Shown: piece by piece, positions 1 to 4,906 of the stretch
How the letters are laid out: every line of letters starts with the position of its first letter
Position numbering within the stretch: the stretch's first letter is position 1
Assembly (NCBI GenBank): GCA_027623845.1
Contig: JAQBUJ010000172.1
Span: 1 to 6,788 of the forward strand
Reading direction: 5' to 3'
From: Pseudomonadota bacterium
Lineage (GTDB): Bacteria > Pseudomonadota > Alphaproteobacteria > Thalassobaculales > Thalassobaculaceae
DNA: 6,788 bases
The notes under the pieces: model-generated
The model's input: only the letters and a program-made list of their open reading frames with translations
Database searches by the model: none
What the model was told of the DNA's origin: nothing
Made by a program: the position numbers and the translations under genes

Positions 1-561
1 GGGCGCGACGGCGTTGACGCGAACGCCAAGCTCGGCGAACTCATTCGCCAATTCCCGGGTCAGCGCTGAAAGCGCGGCCTTGGAGGTGCTATAGGCTGAG
101 CCGGCGAAGGGATGGATCGAATGCCCGGCGATCGAGGTGACATTGACCACCGCGCCCTTGCCCCGCGCCAACGCCGCCGCCAACCCTCGGGAAAGCCGAA
201 GCGGCGCAAAGAAATTAAGCTCGAACACCTGCCGCCAGGCCTCGATATCGCCATTCAGACAGCCGAGGCGCTCCTTGATCGGCGATTTCGGCGACCATCC
301 CGCGTTATTGACCAGCGCGTGGAGCGGTCGGCCCTCCAAAAGCTGGTTGGCCTCGACAATGAAAGCGTCGATCCCGCTGGAGTCGCCCAGATCTGTTGTG
401 ATGTGGTGCGACCAATTTGGGTCTCGCCGGCATTCCTCGGGCGGTGCATCGCGCGAACAGGTGATGACCTCCCAGTTCCTTTCGCTGAAGAAGCTGACGG
501 TCGAATGGCCGATGCCGCGGCTGGCGCCGGTCAGCAAAAGGGTTTTACGTGGATCGTTCAT
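1..561 (-). CDS. SDR-family NAD(P)-dependent oxidoreductase (partial, C-terminus off the window)
   Basis: This is a classical short-chain dehydrogenase/reductase: a Rossmann-fold enzyme that oxidises or reduces an alcohol/carbonyl group with NAD(H) or NADP(H) in the cytoplasm. The 187 residues present show TGASRGIG (11-18, dinucleotide-binding glycine motif), NNAG (85-88), an Asn at 116, the catalytic Ser143 in VTSIAG, and the catalytic pair in YSTSK (Tyr157, Lys161). RVNAVAP at the edge matches the family segment just after the active site. About 60-70 C-terminal residues, which form the substrate pocket, lie beyond position 1, so the substrate cannot be told. The start ATG (complement of 559-561) is the only candidate, because an in-frame stop lies at 613-615. 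No good Shine-Dalgarno sequence precedes it. It is divergent from the PQQ dehydrogenase gene, with 53 bases between start codons, so the promoters probably overlap. Confidence 0.93.
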   Translation of the reverse strand, partial: MNDPRKTLLLTGASRGIGHSTVSFFSERNWEVITCSRDAPPEECRRDPNWSHHITTDLGDSSGIDAFIVEANQLLEGRPLHALVNNAGWSPKSPIKERLGCLNGDIEAWRQVFELNFFAPLRLSRGLAAALARGKGAVVNVTSIAGHSIHPFAGSAYSTSKAALSALTRELANEFAELGVRVNAVAP

Positions 562-614
562 GTGCTGGAGTCTATGCGGTTGAGCGATAAGGTCAACGGC
601 TGGAAAGGATCGTC

Positions 615-1814
615 ATGCGCCATGGCTTGTACGCGGTATTCCTGGCCGCTTTTGTGCTGGTTTCGAGCGACCGTTCCGCCGAGGCTGAAACCTTCCAGAG
701 CGAGCATTATCGGCTGCGCCTAGCCACGGTCGCCAGCGGTCTGGTCAAGCCCTGGTCGTTGGCCTGGTTGCCGGACGGACGGATGCTGGTCACCGAACGG
801 CCGGGCCGGCTGAGAATCGTTTCATCGGACGGCACGGTATCGCCGCCGATCCAGGGCCTGCCCGAGATGTTCAGTGACGGGCAAGGCGGATTGCTCGACG
901 TTTTGGTGGACCCGGATTTTGTCGACAATCGCACGATCTATTTTTCTTTCGCTGAGCCGGAAACGGAGGGCGCCGAACCGGAGACAGAGGGCGCCGAACA
1001 GGGATCGGAGCGCGCCGGGACGGCGGTGGCGCGGGCAAAATTGGATGCCCCGGTGGATGCCCCGGCGAATACGACATCGGACGGAGGGCGGCTTAGTGAG
1101 GTGAGGGTCCTGTTCCGCCAAACGCCCAAGTCAACCGGCGCTGTTCATTTTGGCTCACGCCTGGTCATGGCGCGTGATGGGACATTGTTCATCACCATCG
1201 GTGAACGCGGGCAACGCGAATTGGCACAGGACCCCAGCGTCAATCGTGGCCAGGTGATTCGCATTCACACCGATGGCCGCATTCCCGATGACAACCCCTT
1301 CGTCGGCCGTCCGGGGCATCGCCCGGAAATTTGGTCCTACGGGCATCGCAATCCCCAAGGGGCGGCGCTGCACCCGGACACCGGCGCGCTGTGGATGCAC
1401 GAACACGGGGCCAGGGGTGGGGATGAGATCAACATACCGTTACCAGGGCGCAACCATGGCTGGCCGGTGATCGCCTATGGTCGGCACTACTCGGGCGGCA
1501 GGATCGGTATTGGTCAGGCGGCGCCAGGAATGGAGCAGCCGGTTCACTATTGGGATCCGTCGATCGCACCCTCCGGTATGGCGTTTTATACCGGCGATGT
1601 GTTCCCGAAATGGCGCGGCGATCTGTTGGTTGGGGCGCTCAAATATCGTCTGGTCGTCCGCCTGTCCCTGGAGGGCGAGCGGGTGGTCGGTCAGGAGCCT
1701 CTTTTGGCCGAGCTCGGCGAACGGATCCGCGATGTGCGACAGGGGCCAGACGGTTATATCTATCTGCTGACCGATTCCAATGACGGTCGGATCCTGCGGC
1801 TCGAACCGGACTGA
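615..1814 (+). CDS. Secreted PQQ-dependent aldose sugar dehydrogenase (YliI/Asd-like)
   Basis: This 399-residue protein matches the soluble PQQ-dependent glucose/aldose dehydrogenase family, six-bladed beta-propellers that oxidise aldose sugars to lactones in the periplasm and pass electrons on through bound PQQ and calcium. It follows remembered E. coli YliI almost throughout: PWSLAWLPDGRMLVTERPG near residues 46-64, HFGSRL (178-183, His178 being the likely catalytic base), IPDDNPF (223-229), EIWSYGHRNPQG (238-249), HEHGARGGDEIN (262-273), GRNHGWP (278-284), SGMAFY (320-325) and IRDVRQGPDGY (371-381). Residues 1-25 are a Sec signal peptide, with likely cleavage after AEA. The start ATG has AAAGGA at 604-609 before it. 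A low-complexity acidic insertion at about 114-134 and a Pro/Asp-rich stretch at 144-150 lengthen one loop relative to YliI. The enzyme would need PQQ, and no pqq gene is in the window. The exact sugar substrate is unknown. Confidence 0.92.
   Translation: MRHGLYAVFLAAFVLVSSDRSAEAETFQSEHYRLRLATVASGLVKPWSLAWLPDGRMLVTERPGRLRIVSSDGTVSPPIQGLPEMFSDGQGGLLDVLVDPDFVDNRTIYFSFAEPETEGAEPETEGAEQGSERAGTAVARAKLDAPVDAPANTTSDGGRLSEVRVLFRQTPKSTGAVHFGSRLVMARDGTLFITIGERGQRELAQDPSVNRGQVIRIHTDGRIPDDNPFVGRPGHRPEIWSYGHRNPQGAALHPDTGALWMHEHGARGGDEINIPLPGRNHGWPVIAYGRHYSGGRIGIGQAAPGMEQPVHYWDPSIAPSGMAFYTGDVFPKWRGDLLVGALKYRLVVRLSLEGERVVGQEPLLAELGERIRDVRQGPDGYIYLLTDSNDGRILRLEPD
954..1016 (+). repeat. 21-base in-frame tandem repeat inside the PQQ dehydrogenase gene
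   Basis: Two copies, 954-974 and 975-995, each encode EPETEGA. They differ at three bases, all synonymous. A third, degenerate copy (996-1016, 15 of 21 bases like copy two) encodes EQGSERA. A second small repeat follows at 1044-1067: two 12-base units encoding DAPV and DAPA that differ at one base. Together they make an acidic, low-complexity loop that YliI-type relatives do not have at this place, as far as I recall. Confidence 0.85.
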
Positions 1815-1869
1815 CTTTTGCCAAATTCGCTGGCTTTTGCCGAATCAATGAAGCCGGGCAGGGCGGTTT
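1815..1869. other. Short convergent intergenic spacer
   Basis: This 55-base gap separates the stop codons of two convergent genes. It contains a direct repeat with a 19-base period, CTTTTGCC plus a related tail at 1815-1829 and 1834-1847, and a weak five-base stem (GGCTT 1832-1836 with AAGCC 1851-1855). There is no GC-rich hairpin with a T run, so no intrinsic terminator can be called. Confidence 0.4.
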
Positions 1870-2373
1870 TCAGTATTTTCCGAGAGCCAATGTGCCTTCG
1901 CCGAGGGTGTGGCCGCTGGCATCCTTGGCGTACACCGTGACCTGATATCGATGCCCGCTGCCGCCGGAGCATGGCCCTAAATACACACCACCGGCGCAAG
2001 GCGCGCACAGATGGCTCGAAATTTTCGTTATCCCCAAAGGCAATGCGTCGGTTTCACCCTTAAAGGCCGGCACCGTGACCGACGTGCTGCCCGATGAAAC
2101 GGTGAGTCCAACGACGCCATGGGCGCCTTCGCCCTGCCAATCGCGGTCGCTGAACTTTAGGATCAGTTTTTCGGCGCCAGCGGGAATCGCCGCCACGGTG
2201 ATCGCCGGGGATATTCCGTCGCCGCCATGCAGCAGACAAATGCCGATTTTGGGTACCGATTTTCCAGTCCATTCGGCACTGGCGAAGGAAAGTTTCAACG
2301 CTTCCGCCTGGGCCGCGCCGGCCATGGCGACCAAAAACCCGACGATAGCGGCTATTCGCAAAAGGTACTTCAT
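1870..2373 (-). CDS. Secreted, divergent PEBP-like (YbhB/YbcL-type) protein
   Basis: I read this as a distant member of the phosphatidylethanolamine-binding protein / Raf-kinase-inhibitor-like family; its ligand and role are unknown. The 167-residue protein begins with a Sec signal peptide (MKYLLRIAAI, hydrophobic core, AQA at 21-23 as cleavage site). The mature part follows the PEBP pattern: GDGISPAI (51-58), IPAGAEKLIL (63-72), SDRDW (75-79), HGVVGL (85-90), YLGPCSGGSGHRY (131-143) and VTVYAKD (145-151), matching the family's DNISP, VPAG, DPDAP, HWVV and GP-G-HRY blocks. It is unusual in having four cysteines (46, 123, 126, 135), including one inside the GP-G-HRY block, where relatives have prolines. 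They could form disulfides in the periplasm. The ATG at 2373 is chosen because it starts the signal peptide; an in-frame extension upstream would bury it. The gene lies 50 bases after pdxH on the same strand and may be cotranscribed with it. Confidence 0.72.
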   Translation of the reverse strand: MKYLLRIAAIVGFLVAMAGAAQAEALKLSFASAEWTGKSVPKIGICLLHGGDGISPAITVAAIPAGAEKLILKFSDRDWQGEGAHGVVGLTVSSGSTSVTVPAFKGETDALPLGITKISSHLCAPCAGGVYLGPCSGGSGHRYQVTVYAKDASGHTLGEGTLALGKY

Positions 2374-2403
2374 CCAACGTCCAATCTTCCACCAGCGGGC
2401 TGA

Positions 2404-2435
2404 GGCACTAGCGGCTGGGGGCACTAGGGGCTGAG
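2404..2435. repeat. 16-base imperfect tandem duplication at the pdxH stop codon
   Basis: Units 2404-2419 and 2420-2435 match at 14 of 16 bases (GGCACTAG, one variable base, GGCTG, one variable base, G). The right-hand unit carries the pdxH stop (complement of CTA at 2424-2426); the left-hand unit is a second copy of the same TAG 16 bases beyond it. The flanking GGCTGAGGC occurs at both ends (2398-2406 and 2429-2437), as expected of slippage or unequal exchange. Confidence 0.8.
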
Positions 2436-3020
2436 GCGGGTGACGGTCCACGCGTCGCTCTCGCGAGCCCGAGAGAACACGAATCGATCGTGCAGCCGAA
2501 AGTCGCCGTCCTGCCAGAATTCGATATGCAACGGCACCACCCTGGTGCCGGTCCAATAAGGTGGGCGCGGGATCTCCCGGTCGGCGTATTCCGCCTCATA
2601 TCTGCTCACCATCGCCATCAGCGCGTCGCGGTCGGCCAGAGGGCGCGATTGCTGTGAGGCCCAGGCGCCGATCTGACTCAATCTGGCGCGGCTGCGGAAA
2701 TATTCATCTGCGTCGGCGTCGGAAACCCGAAGGGTCGGGCCCTCGACGCGGACCTGCCGGCCCGATGCCTTCCAGTGAAAACACAATGCAGCGAAGGGGT
2801 TGACCGTCAGCTCGGCACCCTTGCGGCTTTCAAAGTTGGTGTAAAACACAAAACCGCGCTCATCCACCTCCTTCAATAACAGGATCCTGGCCGAAGGCCG
2901 CCCCGCCGCATCGGCGGTGGCGACGGTCATGGCGTTGGGATCCTTGCTCTCGCTCGCCTCGGCATCGGCGAACCAAGCAGCGAACAAGGCGAAGGGATCT
3001 TTGGTCTTAGGTTCAAACAT
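2424..3020 (-). CDS. pdxH: Pyridoxamine 5'-phosphate oxidase
   Basis: This FMN-dependent cytoplasmic enzyme oxidises pyridoxine 5'-phosphate or pyridoxamine 5'-phosphate to pyridoxal 5'-phosphate with O2, the last step of PLP synthesis and its salvage route. At 198 residues it is a full-length, slightly short family member. Visible landmarks are RILLLKE (45-51, FMN and substrate contacts), FYTNFESRKGAEL (59-71), WKASGRQVRVEG (83-94), YFRSRARLSQIGAWAS (107-122, the substrate phosphate grip), PPYWTG (153-158), IEFWQ (166-170) and RLHDRF (175-180, matching the E. coli Arg197/His199 region), ending in RLSP, the usual C-terminal signature. The start ATG is well placed before the conserved DPF segment (8-10), but only a weak G-rich sequence precedes it. 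A perfect CRP-type palindrome lies 14-29 bases upstream of the ATG. Gene identity is secure. Confidence 0.96.
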   Translation of the reverse strand: MFEPKTKDPFALFAAWFADAEASESKDPNAMTVATADAAGRPSARILLLKEVDERGFVFYTNFESRKGAELTVNPFAALCFHWKASGRQVRVEGPTLRVSDADADEYFRSRARLSQIGAWASQQSRPLADRDALMAMVSRYEAEYADREIPRPPYWTGTRVVPLHIEFWQDGDFRLHDRFVFSRARESDAWTVTRLSP

Positions 3021-3033
3021 GGCGGCCCCGCTT

Positions 3034-3049
3034 TGTGACGGAAATCACA
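3034..3049. promoter_or_regulatory. Candidate CRP/FNR-family binding site before pdxH
   Basis: The 16 bases read TGTGA, six bases, TCACA: an exact match to the core of the E. coli CRP consensus, with both half-sites perfect. The site lies 14-29 bases upstream of the pdxH ATG, so a bound regulator would probably sit at or downstream of the promoter and repress. From the other gene its centre is about 286 bases before the ATG, which could instead suit activation of a distal promoter. The match is seen directly; the binding protein is inferred. Confidence 0.5.
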
Positions 3050-3119
3050 CGAAAATCGCATATCAGGCCTTGGAAGCGCCACAATCGTGACCAAATCTAG
3101 GCTTGTTCTTCCGTCATTC

Positions 3120-3147
3120 TCGACGAAAGTTGGGGGCTGTCTATAAC
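3120..3147 (+). promoter_or_regulatory. Weak candidate sigma-70-type promoter for the 17 kDa antigen gene
   Basis: TCGACG at 3120-3125 (four of six matches to TTGACA) is followed after 16 bases by TATAAC at 3142-3147 (five of six to TATAAT). Use of it would give a leader of about 175 bases that includes the inverted repeat at 3242-3303. The AT-rich TAATAT at 3232-3237 is a rival minus-10 element, but has no recognisable minus-35 at the right distance. Confidence 0.22.
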
Positions 3148-3241
3148 AAACCGATGGGGCGTGGCCACGACCGGGATGATTCCCACCATAGGGTGTTCCT
3201 GGATCTGGGCGAGCCATGGTATTCTCTGACGTAATATATCG

Positions 3242-3303
3242 CCAAATCAGGGTGTTTGACGGTCGGGATAACAACGTGTGGCACCGAGGCCGACCTGATT
3301 TGG
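3242..3303 (+). repeat. Perfect 10-base inverted repeat in the leader of the 17 kDa antigen gene
   Basis: CCAAATCAGG (3242-3251) and CCTGATTTGG (3294-3303) are exact reverse complements separated by 42 bases. A competing inner pair, GGTCGG (3261-3266) with CCGACC (3290-3295), overlaps the right arm by two bases, so two alternative RNA folds are possible. The right arm ends 10 bases before the Shine-Dalgarno sequence (3314-3320). It could be a leader structure or an operator pair. Confidence 0.5.
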
Positions 3304-3327
3304 TTCTCGTTCGAAAGGAACTTTAAG

Positions 3328-3801
3328 ATGTTGAAACGGATCGCTTTGGTTTGCGTCGTCGCGCTTGGCGTGACGGCGTGCCAGGCCACCGGCTCCGGTC
3401 AAAAGCAAGGCGCCGGGACTCTGCTGGGAGGGGTTGCCGGGGCCGTCGCCGGTGCGCAATTCGGTAAGGGCAGCGGACGTGTCGCGGCTGGTGCGGCGGG
3501 CGCGTTGTTGGGGGCGTTCCTCGGCAATCAGATCGGCCAGTCCCTTGACCGCGCGGACCAATTGGCGCTGCAGCGCTCAACCAACAATGCGCTGGAAACC
3601 CAGCCGACGGGAACCGCAGTGTCATGGCGGAATCCGGATAGCGGTAACTTTGGCAGCGTGACGCCCTCGCCGGCTTACAAGGACAATACAGGGCAATATT
3701 GCCGAGAATTTACCCAGAGCATCACGGTCGGAAGCAAAACCGAAGAGGCGTTCGGAACGGCGTGCCGGCAAGCCGATGGTTCTTGGAAGATTGTTCGGTA
3801 G
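3328..3801 (+). CDS. 17 kDa surface-antigen family lipoprotein (glycine-zipper 2TM domain)
   Basis: This is the alphaproteobacterial relative of the Rickettsia 17 kDa common antigen, an outer-membrane lipoprotein of unknown biochemical function. The 157-residue product has a lipoprotein signal with lipobox VTAC (lipidated Cys18 followed by Gln, which fits sorting to the outer membrane). A Gly/Ala-rich double glycine-zipper segment follows (about 28-71: GAGTLLGGVAGAVAGAQFGKG and a second pass ending FLGNQIG), then a C-terminal domain with VSWRNPDSGNFG (98-109), TGQYCREFTQ (121-130) and ACRQADGSWK (145-154). The C-terminal blocks and the length match the Rickettsia protein (159 residues) closely. 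Two further cysteines (125, 146) are conserved in that family. The start ATG is set by AAAGGAA at 3314-3320, seven bases before it, and by the signal peptide. The following dnaJ-like gene is on the same strand after 81 bases. Confidence 0.93.
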   Translation: MLKRIALVCVVALGVTACQATGSGQKQGAGTLLGGVAGAVAGAQFGKGSGRVAAGAAGALLGAFLGNQIGQSLDRADQLALQRSTNNALETQPTGTAVSWRNPDSGNFGSVTPSPAYKDNTGQYCREFTQSITVGSKTEEAFGTACRQADGSWKIVR

Positions 3802-3819
3802 GCTTGCACCGGAGGGTAC

Positions 3820-3840
3820 CGATGCCGTATGCGGGTATCG
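3820..3840 (+). promoter_or_regulatory. Small RNA hairpin between the antigen gene and dnaJ-like gene
   Basis: CGATGCC (3820-3826) can pair with GGTATCG (3834-3840), giving seven pairs, one a G-U, around a seven-base loop. No T run follows, so it is not a classic terminator. It covers the ATG of the possible leader ORF at 3822 and lies just after GGAGGG. It might modulate translation start there, which is inference only. Confidence 0.25.
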
Positions 3841-3866
3841 CGTGCGGGCTTTCCTTGATGGAATAG
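3822..3866 (+). CDS. Possible 14-codon leader ORF upstream of the DnaJ-like gene
   Basis: An ATG at 3822 is preceded by GGAGGG (3811-3816), a near-ideal Shine-Dalgarno sequence five bases away, and opens a reading frame for MPYAGIACGLSLME ending in TAG at 3864-3866. The stop is 16 bases before the dnaJ-like start codon, which has no Shine-Dalgarno sequence of its own. The arrangement suggests a leader peptide whose translation could be coupled to the chaperone gene. The peptide resembles nothing I know, and an ORF this short can arise by chance. Confidence 0.28.
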   Translation: MPYAGIACGLSLME

Positions 3867-3882
3867 TGATTTTGTCGGTGCC

Positions 3883-4830
3883 ATGAGCGATCCGTATAAG
3901 ATACTCGGTGTTTCGAGCTCGGCGAGCGGCGCGGAGATTAAGTCCGCCTATCGCAAGTTAGCCAAAAAACACCACCCGGACTTGAACGCTGGCAATGCCG
4001 AGCGCTTCAAGGAGATTAGTAGCGCCTATGACATCCTTTCGGATGACACCAAGCGAGCGAAATACGATCGCGGCGAAATAGATCAATCCGGCAATGAAAA
4101 ACCCGGCGCGGGATTTTGGCGAACCTGGTCCGGTCGCACGCGCGGGCGGCAGGCTGGCGGTCCCGGGGCGGGGCAACCTGGCGGCTTTGATTTTGCCGAT
4201 GACGATGTTTTTGCCGATCTCTTTCGTGCCAGCGCCCGAGGCCGCTCCCGCAGTGGTGGGCCAGCGGGCGGCGGCAGCGTCCGTCAAGAGGCGATCCCCA
4301 ATACCAATTACAAATTAAAGGTTCCCTTCGAGGAAGCCACCGCCGGGGTGCGTAAAAGGGTCACGCTGTCTGATGGCAAGATCTTTGACATGGCCATTCC
4401 CGCCGGCTTCGAGACCGGCTCCAAACTCCGCCTGAAGGGCCAGGGCCGGGTCGGGCCCGATGGCGTCACCCAAGGCGACGCGGTCATCGAAATCACCGTC
4501 GAACCGCATGAATACTTCATCCGTGTCGATCGGGACATTCAAGTCGAAATCCCGGTCACGCTCTATGAGGCGGTGCTGGGTGAGTCGATCGTTGTGCCGA
4601 CCATTCACGGCAATGTCACCTTGAAGGTGCCGCCAAACTCGAACAACGGAAGCACCTTGCGCCTGAAAGGCAAAGGGGTGCCTGCTACCAAGAGCCTGCC
4701 GGCCGGCGACCAATACGTGACCCTGCGTATTGCGCTGCCCGAAGGCGGAGACGAGGACCTGACCGAGTTCGTCAGGGAATGGGCGAAAGGCCGGGGATAC
4801 AACCCTCGGCACAAGATGAAGTTCACGTGA
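3883..4830 (+). CDS. DnaJ-family co-chaperone without zinc finger (CbpA-like)
   Basis: This 315-residue protein is a type II (class B) J-domain protein, which would stimulate DnaK ATPase and deliver unfolded substrates in the cytoplasm. The J domain occupies 3-65, with DPYKILGV, the essential HPD at 31-33 and FKEISSAYDILSD (42-54). A Gly/Arg/Phe-rich linker runs about 74-135 (FWRTWSGRTRGR, GGFDFADDDVFADLF). There is no CxxCxGxG zinc module and not one cysteine. Two C-terminal beta domains follow, about 140-210 and 215-290, with LRLKGQG (182-188) and LRLKGKG (259-265), the twin motifs of CbpA/DnaJ C-terminal domains. Length is near E. coli CbpA (306). The start is fixed by the MSDPYKILGV opening; no Shine-Dalgarno sequence is visible. 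No dnaK or grpE is in the window. A linked pdxH and DnaJ-like pair is something I recall from other alphaproteobacteria. Confidence 0.93.
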   Translation: MSDPYKILGVSSSASGAEIKSAYRKLAKKHHPDLNAGNAERFKEISSAYDILSDDTKRAKYDRGEIDQSGNEKPGAGFWRTWSGRTRGRQAGGPGAGQPGGFDFADDDVFADLFRASARGRSRSGGPAGGGSVRQEAIPNTNYKLKVPFEEATAGVRKRVTLSDGKIFDMAIPAGFETGSKLRLKGQGRVGPDGVTQGDAVIEITVEPHEYFIRVDRDIQVEIPVTLYEAVLGESIVVPTIHGNVTLKVPPNSNNGSTLRLKGKGVPATKSLPAGDQYVTLRIALPEGGDEDLTEFVREWAKGRGYNPRHKMKFT

Positions 4831-4844
4831 GGGCTGTCGGAAGA

Positions 4845-4875
4845 CTGGCAGCGGCGGCGAGACTTCCGCTATACT
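4845..4875 (+). promoter_or_regulatory. Weak candidate promoter before the cytochrome c gene
   Basis: TATACT at 4870-4875 is a good minus-10 match (five of six). The best minus-35 is CTGGCA at 4845-4850 (four of six) with a long, 19-base spacer. It sits in the 76-base gap after the dnaJ-like gene and would give a leader of about 25 bases. Confidence 0.28.
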
Positions 4876-4906
4876 CCCGGCGTTCGCAGGATTGAGGGGA
4901 GCCGCC

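Larger units (their letters stand above)
3021..3327. other. 307-base divergent intergenic region between pdxH and the 17 kDa antigen gene
   Basis: This region must carry the promoters and 5' leaders of both divergent genes. It contains, from left, a CRP-type palindrome (3034-3049), a possible plus-strand promoter near 3120-3147, a 10-base self-complementary CGTGGCCACG (3160-3169), an AT-rich TAATATAT (3232-3239), and a 10-base inverted repeat with arms at 3242-3251 and 3294-3303. I see no RNA gene and no supported protein-coding ORF in it. Confidence 0.6.

Noticed and set aside
112..723. Long plus-strand reading frame opposite the SDR gene
   Set aside because: It is antisense to a clear SDR with all catalytic motifs, and its translation has Arg/Pro-rich composition typical of a shadow frame with no recognisable domain.
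1870..2556. A longer form of the PEBP-like protein starting at 2556
   Set aside because: The extension overlaps the end of pdxH, is Arg-rich, and would place a clear signal peptide 61 residues inside the protein. The ATG at 2373 is preferred.
3160..3169. CGTGGCCACG perfect palindrome as an operator
   Set aside because: A 10-base GC-rich palindrome is common by chance at this base composition and matches no operator I recognise.
3154..3234. 26-codon ORF in the pdxH/antigen intergenic region
   Set aside because: It has no ribosome binding site, no resemblance to a known peptide, and a length expected by chance.
3256..3284. TTGACG at 3256-3261 as a minus-35 element
   Set aside because: No minus-10-like hexamer lies 16-18 bases downstream; the sequence there is GC-rich.
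3256..3327. TTG start at 3256 for the 17 kDa lipoprotein
   Set aside because: It would put 24 residues before a typical lipoprotein signal. The ATG at 3328 has a strong Shine-Dalgarno sequence.
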